Assembly (NCBI RefSeq): GCF_001982615.1
Contig: NZ_MLCO01000094.1
Location: forward strand, 1 to 32,965
Reading direction: 5' to 3'
From: Teichococcus deserti
GTDB lineage: Bacteria > Pseudomonadota > Alphaproteobacteria > Acetobacterales > Acetobacteraceae
DNA: 32,965 nucleotides
A program made the translations under genes and the position numbers. Shown in pieces: positions 22,057 through 30,876 of this stretch; the first letter of the stretch is position 1; each line of letters begins with the position of its first letter. A model generated the notes under the pieces. The model did not search any database, was not told where the DNA came from, and saw nothing but the letters and a program-made list of their open reading frames with translations.

Positions 22057-23643
22057 TCAGGCCGATTTGGAGACGTCCCAGAAGACCGGGATGGGGGCGG
22101 TGACGACGCCGGCGACATTGCTGCGCCAGGCCTGCTTGGCCAGGAAGAAGCCGGTGGGCAGGAAGATCACATCCGCCAGCGCCGCGGCGTTGATCTTCTC
22201 GGCGATCTTCTTTTCCTGCTCGAGCGAGGCGCTGTCGTACCATTCGGCGATGCCGGCCTCGACCGCCGGGCTGTCGGGCCAGCCGAACCAGCCCTTCTCG
22301 CCATTGGCGCGCAGGCCGAGATAGGCGGCCGGGTTGATGCAGTCGGTGCCGGCATGGCTGACCTGGAAGCTGTGCCAGCCGCCCTGCTCCGGCGGCGCGC
22401 GGCGGTTCAGCCGGCGGCTCTGGATGGTGGCGAAATCGGTCGAGACGTAGTCGATGGTCATGCCGATGCGGCGGAACATGTCGGCGGCGACATCGCCCAC
22501 CGCCTTGGCGGCGAAGGAATCCTGCGCCGTCAGCATGACGATCTTCTCGCCGGCATAGCCGGACTCGCGCAGCAGCCGTTTTGCCAGTTCCAGGTCGCCG
22601 CCGCGCGCCAGCGTCGTGTCGCCGGCCTCGGTGTAGAGCGGCGTGCCGGGCGTGAAATAGCCGTTCATCGGGCGGCGGAGCGAGGAATCTTCACCCACCA
22701 GCGCGCTGAGATAGTCGTCCTGGCGGATGCCGGCCAGCATGGCGCGGCGGATGCCGATCTTGTCGAAGGGCGGCTGCAGGTGGTTCAGCCGCACGCCGGA
22801 GACGACGCCCAGGTCGTTGGCGATGCCGGTGCGGATGTCGCGATGCCGCTCGAGCTGCGGCACCAGGTCGGGGAGCGGAGACTCCAGCCAGTCGACCTCG
22901 CCGGTCTGCAGCGCGCCGGCGGCGGTCGCGCCGTCGGGGATGATCAGCCATTCGATGCGGTCGACCAGCATGCGCTTGCCGCCGGCCATCCAGGAGGCCG
23001 GCTCCGGCCGCGGCTGGTAGCCGGCAAAGCGCTCGAAGACGACGCGGGCGCCGACCTGCCATTCGGCGGTGACCATCTTCATCGGGCCGCTGCCGATATA
23101 TTCGGTGATGACCTTGCCGGGGTCGGTGCGCGCGATGCGCTCCGGCATGACGAAGGTGCAGGGCGTGTTCGACTTGGCCAGGGCGTAGAGCATCTTCGGG
23201 AAGGGCCGCTTCAGCACCCAGCGGAAGCTGCGCTCGTCGAGGGCGGTCAGGCTGTCCTCGATGGCGGCGATGTTCTGGCCCATTACGTCGCGCGCGGCCC
23301 AGCGGCGCAGGCTGGCCACGGCGTCGCGCGCGGTGACCGGTGTGCCGTCGTGGAAGACCAGGCCCGGGCGCAGGCGGAAATGCCAGGTCAGCCCGTCGGC
23401 CGAGACCTCCTCCTGCTCGACCATCTGTCGCTGCGGCTGCATCCGCGCGTCGATGCCGTAGAGCGTGTCCCAGACCAGCAGCGCGGCATTGCGCACGCTG
23501 TAGGAGGTGCCCCAGATCGGGTCGAGATTGGCGATGTCGCCCTGCGGGACGAAGCGCAGCAGGCGTGTCGCGGCCTGCGCCGCGGCCGGGCGGGCGATGA
23601 AGGGGGCAATCAAAGAAGCGGCGAGCAGGGTACGGCGGCGCAT
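22057..23643 (-). CDS. ABC transporter substrate-binding protein, peptide/nickel (SBP_bac_5) family
   Basis: A 528-residue solute-binding protein with a signal peptide: MRRRTLLAASLIAPFIARPA then AAAQA, with an RRRT start that could use the Tat route. The mature part follows family 5: LDPIWGTSYSVRNAALLVWDTL, FRLRPGLVFHDGTPVTARDAV, GSGPMKMV, and the C-terminal FATIQSRRL region (partial quotes). GAAGG precedes the ATG. It is the first gene of an operon with a flavin monooxygenase and LysR. No permease or ATPase genes are nearby, so it either serves a transporter encoded elsewhere or has been separated from its own. The operon context suggests that the ligand becomes the monooxygenase substrate. 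Confidence 0.92.
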   Translation of the reverse strand: MRRRTLLAASLIAPFIARPAAAQAATRLLRFVPQGDIANLDPIWGTSYSVRNAALLVWDTLYGIDARMQPQRQMVEQEEVSADGLTWHFRLRPGLVFHDGTPVTARDAVASLRRWAARDVMGQNIAAIEDSLTALDERSFRWVLKRPFPKMLYALAKSNTPCTFVMPERIARTDPGKVITEYIGSGPMKMVTAEWQVGARVVFERFAGYQPRPEPASWMAGGKRMLVDRIEWLIIPDGATAAGALQTGEVDWLESPLPDLVPQLERHRDIRTGIANDLGVVSGVRLNHLQPPFDKIGIRRAMLAGIRQDDYLSALVGEDSSLRRPMNGYFTPGTPLYTEAGDTTLARGGDLELAKRLLRESGYAGEKIVMLTAQDSFAAKAVGDVAADMFRRIGMTIDYVSTDFATIQSRRLNRRAPPEQGGWHSFQVSHAGTDCINPAAYLGLRANGEKGWFGWPDSPAVEAGIAEWYDSASLEQEKKIAEKINAAALADVIFLPTGFFLAKQAWRSNVAGVVTAPIPVFWDVSKSA

Positions 23644-23763
23644 GGCGACCTTCGCTTCTGGGCGTGAAGGCCGTGCTGTCGCTTCCCTGCCGCGCAGGCT
23701 CAGCCGCCGCGCTTGGCGCCAGAGTGAGACCTCCTCCGGGCGAGGGCAACACAGTAAAGCTCG

Positions 23764-23794
23764 GGCTGAGGCACAGCTTTGCTGAGGCTCAGCC
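23764..23794. promoter_or_regulatory. Inverted repeat in the divergent SBP/HAD gap
   Basis: GGCTGAG (23764-23770) and CTCAGCC (23788-23794) are perfect 7-bp arms with GCTGAGG repeated between them. It lies 20-50 bp before the HAD gene and about 120-150 bp from the binding-protein gene. Operator candidate; regulator unknown. Confidence 0.35.
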
Positions 23795-23813
23795 GCGCAT
23801 GCTAGAAGCCGGC

Positions 23814-24509
23814 ATGCCCATCGATCTCATCTGCCTCGATGCCGACGACACGCTCTGGCACAACATGCGTCACTTCCAGGCGACCGAGGAGGCGCTGCTG
23901 GCGGTCCTGCAGCCCTTCGCCGAGGCGCGGATCGCGCGCGAGACACTGGAAGCCTGCGAGATCCGCAACCTTGCCTTGTATGGCTACGGCGCCAAGGGCT
24001 TCACCCTGTCGATGATCGAGACGGCACTGGAGCTGGGGGGCGACAGCCTGCCGCCGGCGGCCCTGAAGAAAATCCTGGAGGCGGGGCGGGTGCTGCTGCG
24101 GCATCCGGTGCAGCTCTTCGACGGGATCGAGGACACGCTGACGCGGCTTGCCGAGCGCGGAAGGCTGGTGCTGGTGACCAAGGGCGACCTGCTGCACCAG
24201 GAGACCAAGCTGGCGGCCTCCGGCCTCGGCGACCGCTTCTCCGGCATCGAGATCGTCAGCGACAAGAATGCCGAGACCTTCCGGAAGCTCTTCGCGCGCT
24301 ACGGCGTGGTGCCGGGGCAGGCGGTGATGGCCGGCGATTCCATGCGCTCCGACATCCTGCCGGCGCTGGAGGCGGGCGCCTGGGCCGCCTTCGTGCCGCA
24401 GCAGCAGGTCTGGAGCCACGAGGCCGCCGCGGCGCCCGAGGCCCATCCCCGCTTCCGGCAGCTCGCCCGCCTGGCGGAGCTGCCGGATTGGATCGACAGC
24501 CTGGGCTAA
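23814..24509 (+). CDS. HAD superfamily phosphatase
   Basis: A 231-residue haloacid-dehalogenase-type hydrolase. Motif I is DADDTLW with nucleophile Asp9 and Asp11, motif II is VLVTKGD, and motif IV is AGDSMRSD with the metal-binding acids. A helical cap lies between motifs I and II (about 20-90). The DADDT form and size fit the YjjG-like nucleotidase/phosphoglycolate-phosphatase group. The start is uncertain: 23814 is the usual family start just before the first strand, but an in-frame ATG at 23799 is possible and neither has a clear ribosome site. The stop overlaps the convergent monooxygenase gene (CTAA). Confidence 0.87.
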   Translation: MPIDLICLDADDTLWHNMRHFQATEEALLAVLQPFAEARIARETLEACEIRNLALYGYGAKGFTLSMIETALELGGDSLPPAALKKILEAGRVLLRHPVQLFDGIEDTLTRLAERGRLVLVTKGDLLHQETKLAASGLGDRFSGIEIVSDKNAETFRKLFARYGVVPGQAVMAGDSMRSDILPALEAGAWAAFVPQQQVWSHEAAAAPEAHPRFRQLARLAELPDWIDSLG

Positions 24510-25855
24510 TCCGCCGCCAGGGTGGGGTTGGAAAAAATCCGGCGCTGCGGGGTGGCCAGGCCCATGGTCTGGCGCAGCGTGCCGCCGGCGTATTCGCGGC
24601 GGAACAGCCCGCGCTTCTGCAGTTCCGGCACCACCAGATCGACGAAGTCGGTCAGCGAGCGCGGCACCACCGGCATGTCGACATTGAAGCCGTCGCAGGC
24701 CTGGCCGCGGAACCAGTCTTCCATCTGGTCGGCGATCTGCACCGGATTGCCCTTGAACAGCACATGGCCGAGCGAGGGCACGATCCGCTCATAGGTCTGG
24801 CGGATGGAGAGCTTCTCGGCATGCGCCATGGCGGCGATGGATTCGCGGTAGCTGGCGACGCCGGCGACCTCGCCTTCCATCTTCGGCAGCGGCCCGTCGA
24901 TCGGGTAGCCGGAAAGATCCATCTGGCATTGCCGCGACAGATAGGCGAGGCCGAGCTCCGGCAGGATCAGCGACTGCAGCTCCTGGAACTGCTCCTCCGC
25001 CTCGGCCTCGGTGCGGCCGATGTAAAGAGTAACGCCGGGCAGGATGCGCAAGGCGTCCGGCGCGCGGCCAAACTTTGCCATGCGCGACTTCACGTCAGCG
25101 TAAAATGCCTGGGCCTCGGCCTTGGTCTGGGCGACGGAGAACATCAGCTCGGCATGCTCGGCGGCGAGCTCCCGCCCGTCTTCCGACTGGCCGGCGGTGC
25201 AGAGCACCGGATAGCCCTGCGGCATGCGCGCGACATTCAGCGGGCCCTGCACGGCGAAATGTTTGCCGACGTGGTTCAGCCGCTGGACGCGGCTGGGGTC
25301 GAGGAAGCGGCCGCTGGCTTTGTCCTCGATGAAAGCGTCCTCGGCCCAGGAATCCCAAAGCCCCTTGCAGACCTCGACGAACTCGCGGGCGCGGTTGTAG
25401 CGCTCGGCGCGGGGCACATGCGCGCTCCGGCCGAAATTCACCGCGTCGCCGGCATAGGAGCCGGTGACGACGTTCCAACAGGAACGCCCCTGGCTCAGAT
25501 GGTCGAGGGATGCGAAGCGGCGGGCCAGGAGGTAGGGCTCGTCATAGGTGGTCGTCGCGGTCGCGAAGAGGCCGATCTTCGTCGTGTGCTGCGACAGCGC
25601 TGCCAGCAGCGTCAGCGGCTCGAAGGCGGCCGGCCGGTCGGAGCGGCTGGTGGCCGAGAACAGGATCGGGTCGTCCATCTGCCGCACGGCATTGCCATCG
25701 GCCAGGAACAGCATGTCGAGCTTGCCGCGTTCGGCCAGCTTCGCCAGGTGGATGGCATTGTCCAGGCTCATGGTGGTGGGCGACCAAGCGTCGCGGTGCC
25801 GCCAGCCGGCCAGGTGGCTGCCCAGCCCGATCAGGCTGGTCATCAGGTTCATCAT
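24506..25855 (-). CDS. Second flavin-dependent monooxygenase, NtaA/SnaA/DszA family (LLM class)
   Basis: A 449-residue paralogue of the monooxygenase at 20705-22042. It shares the same blocks: LDMLFLADGNAVRQ, FEPLTLLAALSQHTTKIGLF, TTYDEPYLLARRFASLDHLS, CWNVVTGSYAGDAVNFG, YPVLCTAGQSEDGRELAA and CDGFNVDMP. Catalysis would again need FMNH2 from a reductase encoded elsewhere. GGAGG lies 5 nt before the ATG at 25855 and 8 nt before a second ATG at 25852, so either may be used. It is 116 bp behind an alpha/beta hydrolase on the same strand. Together with the other copy and RutA, three such enzymes fall within about 11 kb. Substrate unknown. Confidence 0.9.
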   Translation of the reverse strand: MMNLMTSLIGLGSHLAGWRHRDAWSPTTMSLDNAIHLAKLAERGKLDMLFLADGNAVRQMDDPILFSATSRSDRPAAFEPLTLLAALSQHTTKIGLFATATTTYDEPYLLARRFASLDHLSQGRSCWNVVTGSYAGDAVNFGRSAHVPRAERYNRAREFVEVCKGLWDSWAEDAFIEDKASGRFLDPSRVQRLNHVGKHFAVQGPLNVARMPQGYPVLCTAGQSEDGRELAAEHAELMFSVAQTKAEAQAFYADVKSRMAKFGRAPDALRILPGVTLYIGRTEAEAEEQFQELQSLILPELGLAYLSRQCQMDLSGYPIDGPLPKMEGEVAGVASYRESIAAMAHAEKLSIRQTYERIVPSLGHVLFKGNPVQIADQMEDWFRGQACDGFNVDMPVVPRSLTDFVDLVVPELQKRGLFRREYAGGTLRQTMGLATPQRRIFSNPTLAAD

Positions 25856-25971
25856 CAGCGCCTCCGCCCGCGCCGATCTGCGGCGCCTTCTCGGGGGCCG
25901 CGACCGGCGTTCCTGCTTCCCTGCGGCACCGATGCTGGGCCAGCCGGGCAGGCGGGGCAAGAGGCGTCGCG

Positions 25972-26787
25972 TCAAGCCGTGGCGAAGGCCAGCAGCTCGG
26001 CGTTCAGCCGGGCGCGGTGGCTGAGCGGCAGGCCATGCGGGGCGCCCTGGTAAAGGCTGAGCCGGGCGCCGGGGATCAGCGCGGCGCTGGCCTGCCCGGT
26101 CAGCGGCAGCGGGCAGGTGGCGTCCTGGTCGCCCTGCAGGATCAGCGTGGGCAGGCGCAGCAGCGGCAGCTCGGCGCGGAAGTCGGTGGTGGTCAGCGCG
26201 CCATGGAAGGCCTCCAGCGCGCGCGGGCTGGCCTGTAAGGCGAGGCCGATCAGCCAGTCCAGCTCCGCCTGCGGCACCTCCGGGCCGGCGAAGGGGCGGG
26301 CGTTGCGCTGCAGCCAGCCGGGCCAGTCGGGGCGCAGCTCCTCCTCGATGAAGGCGCGGAAGACCGCCGGGTCGATGCCCTCTGGATGGTCGTCGCGGCG
26401 GGCCAGCAGCGGCGTGGTCGGCGCGATCATCGCCAGCCGGGCGATGCGATGGCCGCCGCCATGCCGCGTCAGGTGCCGCACCGCCTCGCCGCTGCCGGCG
26501 GAGAAGGTGACGGCGGTCGCGCCCTCGATGCCATGCGCGTCCAGCACGGCTTCCAGGTCGTCGGCCAGGGTCGAGAAATCCATCGGGCCGCCCGGGTCGG
26601 GGGAAGCGCCATGGCCGCGGCGGTCATAGGTGAGGCAGCGCAGCCCGGCAGCGAGCAGCGCCTCGGTCTGGTAGCGCCAGGAGGCGCCGGGCAGGCTCCA
26701 GCTGGCCAGCAGCACGACGGGCGGGCCGGAGCCCTGGTCCTGGCAATGCAGCGCGACGCCGTCGCGGGTGACGATGGTATGGGGCAT
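25972..26787 (-). CDS. Alpha/beta hydrolase
   Basis: A 271-residue cytoplasmic hydrolase related to the chloroperoxidase/haloperoxidase-like group. Motifs are HCQDQGSGPPVVLLASWSLP, YDRRGHGASP, the nucleophile elbow VTFSAGSGEAVRH (the usual Gly before the elbow is Thr), the acid in LQGDQDATCPL, and the base in GAPHGLPLSHRARLN. GGAGG lies 8 nt before the ATG. A 19-bp perfect palindrome stands 54 bp upstream, so the gene is probably repressible. It precedes the second flavin monooxygenase on the same strand and may act on that enzyme's product or substrate; this link is inferred. Confidence 0.87.
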   Translation of the reverse strand: MPHTIVTRDGVALHCQDQGSGPPVVLLASWSLPGASWRYQTEALLAAGLRCLTYDRRGHGASPDPGGPMDFSTLADDLEAVLDAHGIEGATAVTFSAGSGEAVRHLTRHGGGHRIARLAMIAPTTPLLARRDDHPEGIDPAVFRAFIEEELRPDWPGWLQRNARPFAGPEVPQAELDWLIGLALQASPRALEAFHGALTTTDFRAELPLLRLPTLILQGDQDATCPLPLTGQASAALIPGARLSLYQGAPHGLPLSHRARLNAELLAFATA

Positions 26788-26840
26788 GGCGGATCCTCCG
26801 GATGACGCGGCCATGCTGCGGCAGGGGAGGGCAGGGCGGC

Positions 26841-26859
26841 GATGACCTGGCAGGTCATC
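26841..26859. promoter_or_regulatory. Perfect palindromic operator upstream of the hydrolase
   Basis: GATGACCTG and CAGGTCATC are perfect 9-bp arms around one central G, 54 bp before the hydrolase start. The size and symmetry suit a dimeric repressor such as a GntR, TetR or MarR protein. No gene for such a repressor lies in the window. Confidence 0.6.
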
Positions 26860-26870
26860 GAATGCGCCGC

Positions 26871-26886
26871 CTGACGTTTGCGTCAG
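26871..26886. promoter_or_regulatory. Short hairpin in the divergent region
   Basis: CTGACG-TTTG-CGTCAG is a perfect 6-bp stem with a 4-nt loop, flanked by GC-rich sequence that extends it imperfectly. It is 12 bp from the larger palindrome and could be a second operator. Confidence 0.35.
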
Positions 26887-27098
26887 CGGCGGCGTCGCAA
26901 TCCGAGCGGCGCCTCTCCCTGAATGATACGATTTCGGCACGAATCCCGGAGCGCGAGGCGGCTTTGCGTGGCGTGTCAGGCGGCCGCTGCGCGCCGCGAA
27001 AACCCTGTTCCCGGCTGATCGGGATCGGAAAGCGACCTTGGCTTGACGGGGCGAAAACCGCGTCGCCAGGATGGAGGCATCCCTTGGGAGCGCCGCGC

Positions 27099-27755
27099 AT
27101 GACGCCGCGCCGATCCGCCCCGCTGCGCATCCTGCTGGCCGACGACCATGCCGTGCTGCGCCGCGGGTTGCGCGGGCTGCTGGAGGAGCGCGCCGGCTGG
27201 CAGGTCTGCGCCGAGGCCGAGAGCGGCCGCGCCGCCATCGAGCTCGCCGCGCGGCTGCGGCCGGAGGTCGCCATCCTGGACCTGGCGCTGCCCGGCCCCG
27301 ACGGGCTGGCGGCGACGCGGGCGATCCGCGGCCGCTCGCCGGGGACCGAGGTGCTGATCTTCGCGCGCCAGCACAGCGCGGCGCAGGTGCGGGCGGTGCT
27401 GGCCGCCGGCGCCCGCGGCTATCTGCTGACAAGCGATGCCGAGGCCGCGGTGATCGCCGCCGTCGAGGCCCTGGCCGCGCGCCGCCCGTATTTTTCCGAC
27501 GCCGTCGGCGACACCGCGCTGGCCGGCTTCCTGCGCGCCGGCGAGAATACCCAAGACATCCGACTGACCCTGCGCGAGACCGAGATCGTGCAGCTGCTGG
27601 CGGAAGGGATGAGCAACAAGGCGGTCGCCGCGCGGCTGGCGATCAGCGTCAAGACGGTGGAGACGCACCGGACCGCCGCCATGCGCAAGCTGGACGCCCA
27701 TTCGGTGGTCGACCTGGTGCGCTATGCCTTGCGCGCCCAGCTCACCTCCATCTGA
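27099..27755 (+). CDS. NarL/FixJ-type response regulator with atypical receiver
   Basis: A 218-residue two-domain regulator. The receiver (about 9-125) has Asp15/Asp16 and phosphoacceptor Asp61 in AILDLALPGPDG. The conserved switch Thr/Ser is replaced by Ala89 (VLIFARQ), and the conserved Lys is Thr111 (GYLLTSDAEA instead of GYLLKSD). The LuxR-type DNA-binding domain is normal: LTLRETEIVQLLAEGMSNKAVA and ISVKTVETHRTAAMRKL, given here in part. GGGAG precedes the ATG. No sensor kinase gene is adjacent, so it is an orphan. The altered switch residues suggest weak or phosphorylation-independent activation; this is inferred. Confidence 0.88.
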   Translation: MTPRRSAPLRILLADDHAVLRRGLRGLLEERAGWQVCAEAESGRAAIELAARLRPEVAILDLALPGPDGLAATRAIRGRSPGTEVLIFARQHSAAQVRAVLAAGARGYLLTSDAEAAVIAAVEALAARRPYFSDAVGDTALAGFLRAGENTQDIRLTLRETEIVQLLAEGMSNKAVAARLAISVKTVETHRTAAMRKLDAHSVVDLVRYALRAQLTSI

Positions 27756-27773
27756 GCCCGCGCGCATCGGCGG

Positions 27774-28520
27774 TCAGGCGACGCGGCCGCGGCGTTCCTC
27801 GATGACCAGCGTGTCCTCGAGCGAATTCGGCTCGTAGAGCATGCGGGCGACGAAGCCGGCGACCAGCGCGCCCAGCAGCGGCGCCACCCAGAACAGCCAG
27901 AGCTGGCTGACGTATTCGCCGCCGGCGAAGAAGGCGGGGGCGGTGCTGCGCGCCGGATTGACCGAGGTGTTGGTCACCGGGATCGAGATCAGGTGGATCA
28001 GCGTCAGCGCCAGCCCGATCGGGATGCCCGCAAACCCCGTCGCCGCCCCCTTGGCCGTGGTGCCGATGATGATCAGCAGGAAGAAGAAGGTGAGCAGAAG
28101 CTCGGTCAGGAAGCAGGCGGCCAGGCTGTACTTGCCCGGGCTGAGCGCGCCATAGCCGTTCGAGGCGAAGCCGGCCGGCACCCAGCCGGAGACGCCGCTG
28201 GCGATCACCCAGAGCGCCCCGGCGCCCAGGAAGGCGCCCAGCAGCTGCGCGGCCATATACGGAAAAACATGGCGCGGGGCGCAGCGGCCGGCGGCCCAGA
28301 GGCCCAGCGTCACCGCCGGGTTGAAATGCCCGCCCGAGACATGGCCGACCGCATAGGCCATGCTGAGCACCGACAGGCCGAAAGCCAGCGCCACCCCGGT
28401 GAAGCCGATGCCGAGCCCCGGATAGGCGGCGGCCAGCACCGCGGCGCCGCAGCCGCCCAGCACCAGCCAGAAGGTGCCGAGGGTTTCGGCCAGCAGCCGT
28501 CGCGACAGGTCGTTCTGCAT
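27774..28520 (-). CDS. aqpZ: Aquaporin Z, water channel
   Basis: A 248-residue six-helix water channel of the inner membrane. Both half-helix NPA motifs are present, GGHFNPAVT (67-69) and SVNPARST (188-190). The narrow-filter residues match E. coli AqpZ: Phe47, His176 in [11 protein letters not shown], Thr185 and Arg191. The near identity of [19 protein letters not shown] to AqpZ makes a glycerol facilitator unlikely. GGAG lies before the ATG at 28520. It is convergent with the response regulator, 18 bp away, and monocistronic. AqpZ handles rapid osmotic water flow. Confidence 0.95.
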   Translation of the reverse strand: MQNDLSRRLLAETLGTFWLVLGGCGAAVLAAAYPGLGIGFTGVALAFGLSVLSMAYAVGHVSGGHFNPAVTLGLWAAGRCAPRHVFPYMAAQLLGAFLGAGALWVIASGVSGWVPAGFASNGYGALSPGKYSLAACFLTELLLTFFFLLIIIGTTAKGAATGFAGIPIGLALTLIHLISIPVTNTSVNPARSTAPAFFAGGEYVSQLWLFWVAPLLGALVAGFVARMLYEPNSLEDTLVIEERRGRVA

Positions 28521-28609
28521 CGAAGCGCTCCGCGGGTGAGGGGGCGCCAGTCTCGGACCTGGCAGGCCACGCCGCCCATCGGGTGAAGGCCCGAGGCGGT
28601 GCCTGCGCC

Positions 28610-29569
28610 TTACCCGACCCGCGCCTCGGGCCGCCGCGAAGCCCCGGGCGGCTGGCCGGTGACCCGCTTGAAGGCGCGGCTGAAGGCGGCCTGGGAGGCA
28701 TAGCCCAGCTGCGCCGCCGCCTGCTCGATCGGCATGCGCTCGCGGCCGATCCATTGCTGGGCCAGGCGCATGCGCAGCTCGGTGACGTAGCGCAGCGGGC
28801 TGACGCCGGTCACCGCCTGGAAGCGCTCGGCGAAGATCGAGCGCGAGCTGCCCATTTCGGCGGCGAGCTCGGCGACCGTCCAGGCGCGGCCGGGATCGCG
28901 GTGCAGGGCGGCGAGCGCGCGGGCCAGGCGGGGGTCGCGCATCGCCTCGGCGATGCCGGAGGCGCGGCCGCAGCCGCTTTCCACCCAGCCGCGCAGGATG
29001 GTCGCCGCCACCACATCCGCCAGCCGCGCCAGGATGGCGGCATGGCCCAGGCGCTGGGCGCGGGCCTCGGCCTCCATGGCGGTCAGGATCGGCAGCAGCT
29101 CGGGCTGCTGGTCCAGCAGGGTGGTCACCAGCATCGCCGGCGGCATCAGCCGCACCAGCCCCTGCATGGCGCCGAGCTCCAGCTCCATGCAGCTGCTGAA
29201 GATCAGCGCGCCGCAGGCCCCGCCGGCGCAGGAATCGATGGCGGCGACATCCTCGCAAAGCGGCGCCGCGATCAGGTCGCGGATGTCGTGGCAGGCGAGG
29301 CCGGCGGGATGCTTGCCCGGCGAGACCAGCCGGTGGCCGCGGCCATGCGGCAGCAGCACGGCCGCGCCGGGGGACAGATGGTGGGTGGCGCCGTCGGCGG
29401 TCTGCAGCGCGACCTCGCCGCCGGCGATGAAATGGAACTGGGCGCGGCCGGGATCGCCCGGGAAATCCAGGCAGAAGGGCGCGGCCAGGCGGATGCGGCG
29501 GTGCTGGATGCCGCGCAGCCGCATGCCCTGCAGCAGCTCGCTCATCAGGTCGGGGGCGGGGGAGTCCAT
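28610..29569 (-). CDS. AraC family regulator (cupin_6 plus HTH_18)
   Basis: A 319-residue AraC-type regulator. The N-terminal half is the cupin-like sensor found in this subgroup ([32 protein letters not shown]), and the C-terminal half has two helix-turn-helix units, [20 protein letters not shown] and [20 protein letters not shown]. The start at 29569 gives the normal family N-terminus ([13 protein letters not shown]); a longer frame exists without support. It is divergent from the exporter gene across 116 bp that contains an imperfect palindrome, so it most likely controls that gene. This subgroup is commonly found next to MFS exporters and oxidoreductases. Effector unknown. Confidence 0.9.
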   Translation of the reverse strand: MDSPAPDLMSELLQGMRLRGIQHRRIRLAAPFCLDFPGDPGRAQFHFIAGGEVALQTADGATHHLSPGAAVLLPHGRGHRLVSPGKHPAGLACHDIRDLIAAPLCEDVAAIDSCAGGACGALIFSSCMELELGAMQGLVRLMPPAMLVTTLLDQQPELLPILTAMEAEARAQRLGHAAILARLADVVAATILRGWVESGCGRASGIAEAMRDPRLARALAALHRDPGRAWTVAELAAEMGSSRSIFAERFQAVTGVSPLRYVTELRMRLAQQWIGRERMPIEQAAAQLGYASQAAFSRAFKRVTGQPPGASRRPEARVG

Positions 29570-29605
29570 GGCGGCGGCGGTCCCGGCGTTTCGGTCAAAA
29601 GACAC

Positions 29606-29628
29606 GGATGATCTGGCATGGATCGTCC
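29606..29628. promoter_or_regulatory. Imperfect palindrome between AraC and exporter genes
   Basis: GGATGATC and GATCGTCC match as inverted repeats at 7 of 8 positions with a 7-bp spacer, in the middle of the 116-bp divergent gap. It is a candidate binding site for the AraC regulator. Confidence 0.4.
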
Positions 29629-29685
29629 GGGATTTCCACCCTAGCTTCCGGCCCAACCTGTTTTAAAGACGAAAAGGATTGGTGA

Positions 29686-30873
29686 ATGAGCGAAGCCGTC
29701 TCGGCGGCCCTGCCCGCCGCCCGGCCCGCGGCACCGGCCTGGGCTGCGGTCTTCTCCCTGACGCTCGGCGTCTTCGGCCTGGTCACGGCGGAATTCCTGC
29801 CGGCCAGCCTGCTGACGCCGATGGCGCAAAGCCTGGGCATCGCCGAGGGCATCGCCGGCCAGGCGGTGACGGTGACCGCCGCCGTCGCCCTGGCCTCCGG
29901 CCTGCTGACGGCGGTGGCCACCCGCGGCATCGACCGCCGGCTGGTACTACTGTTCTTCTCGGTGCTGCTGATCGCCTCCAACCTGCTGGTGGCGACCGCG
30001 CCGGACCTGACCGTGCTGCTGCTGGCCCGGGTGCTGCTGGGCATCGCGCTGGGCGGCTTCTGGAGCATGGCGGCGGCCACCGCCATGCGGCTGGTCCCGC
30101 CCGAGCAGGTGCCGCGAGCGCTGTCCATGGTGTTCAGCGGCGTCTCGGTCGCCACCATCGCCGCGGCACCGCTGGGCAGCTTCCTGGGCGGGCTCTATGG
30201 CTGGCGGACCGTCTTCCACCTGGCCACGGCGCTGGCGGTGGTCGGGCTGGCGGCGCAGCTGGCCACCCTGCCGCGGCTGCCGCCGCAGGGGGTGGCGCGG
30301 CTGTCGACGCTGGTGGCGGTGCTGCGCCGGCCGAATATCGGCCTGGGCATCGCCTGCACCGTGCTGGTCTTCGGCGGCCACTTCGCCCTGTTCACCTATA
30401 TCCGGCCCTTCCTGGAGCAGGTCAGCGGCGTCGATGTCGGCGGCATGGCGCTGCTGCTGCTGGCCTTCGGCCTGGCCAATTTCGGCGGCACGCTGCTGGC
30501 CGGCTTCCTGCTGCAGCGGAGCATCAAGCTGACCCTGACGCTGATGCCGCTGGTGATCGGCGCCTCGGCCCTGGCCCTGCTGCTGCTGCCGAACGGGCTG
30601 GCGCTGCATGCCGTGCTGGTGGCGCTCTGGGGCATGGCCTTCGGCGGCGTGCCGGTGGGCTGGTCGACCTGGCTGGCCCGCGCCGTGCCGGACGAGGCCG
30701 AAAGCGGCGGCGGGCTGATCGTCGCCGCCGTGCAGCTGGCCATCGCCGGCGGCGCGGCGCTGGGCGGCCTGGCCTATCAGCTGGGCGGCATCGGCAGCGT
30801 CTTCGCCGGCGGCGGCACGCTTCTGCTGGCCGCCACCCTGATCGTCGCGGCGGGGGTGCGCGCGCCGCGCTGA
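29686..30873 (+). CDS. nepI: MFS exporter, NepI-like purine ribonucleoside efflux pump
   Basis: A 395-residue, 12-helix drug:proton antiporter of the MFS. It aligns closely by eye with E. coli NepI (YicM), which exports inosine and guanosine. Shared blocks include AEFLPASLLTPMAQSLGI, EGIAGQAVTVTA, ALGGFWSMAAATAMRLVPP, AAPLGSFLGGLYGWR, FTYIRPFLEQ, PVGWSTWLAR and AVQLAIAGGAALGG. AAGGA precedes the ATG. It is divergent from an AraC regulator and convergent with rutA, with an iteron-like site 3 bp after its stop. Nucleoside export next to a pyrimidine-degrading enzyme hints at nucleobase handling, but the true substrate could be another small molecule. Confidence 0.85.
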   Translation: MSEAVSAALPAARPAAPAWAAVFSLTLGVFGLVTAEFLPASLLTPMAQSLGIAEGIAGQAVTVTAAVALASGLLTAVATRGIDRRLVLLFFSVLLIASNLLVATAPDLTVLLLARVLLGIALGGFWSMAAATAMRLVPPEQVPRALSMVFSGVSVATIAAAPLGSFLGGLYGWRTVFHLATALAVVGLAAQLATLPRLPPQGVARLSTLVAVLRRPNIGLGIACTVLVFGGHFALFTYIRPFLEQVSGVDVGGMALLLLAFGLANFGGTLLAGFLLQRSIKLTLTLMPLVIGASALALLLLPNGLALHAVLVALWGMAFGGVPVGWSTWLARAVPDEAESGGGLIVAAVQLAIAGGAALGGLAYQLGGIGSVFAGGGTLLLAATLIVAAGVRAPR

Positions 30874-30876
30874 TCC

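Larger units (their letters stand above)
26788..27098. other. 311-bp divergent promoter region
   Basis: No gene is visible between the hydrolase (minus) and the NarL-type regulator (plus). The region holds the palindrome at 26841-26859 and the hairpin at 26871-26886, then an AT-richer stretch around 26925 (GAATGATACGATTTCGG) that may hold the promoter of the regulator. Confidence 0.5.
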
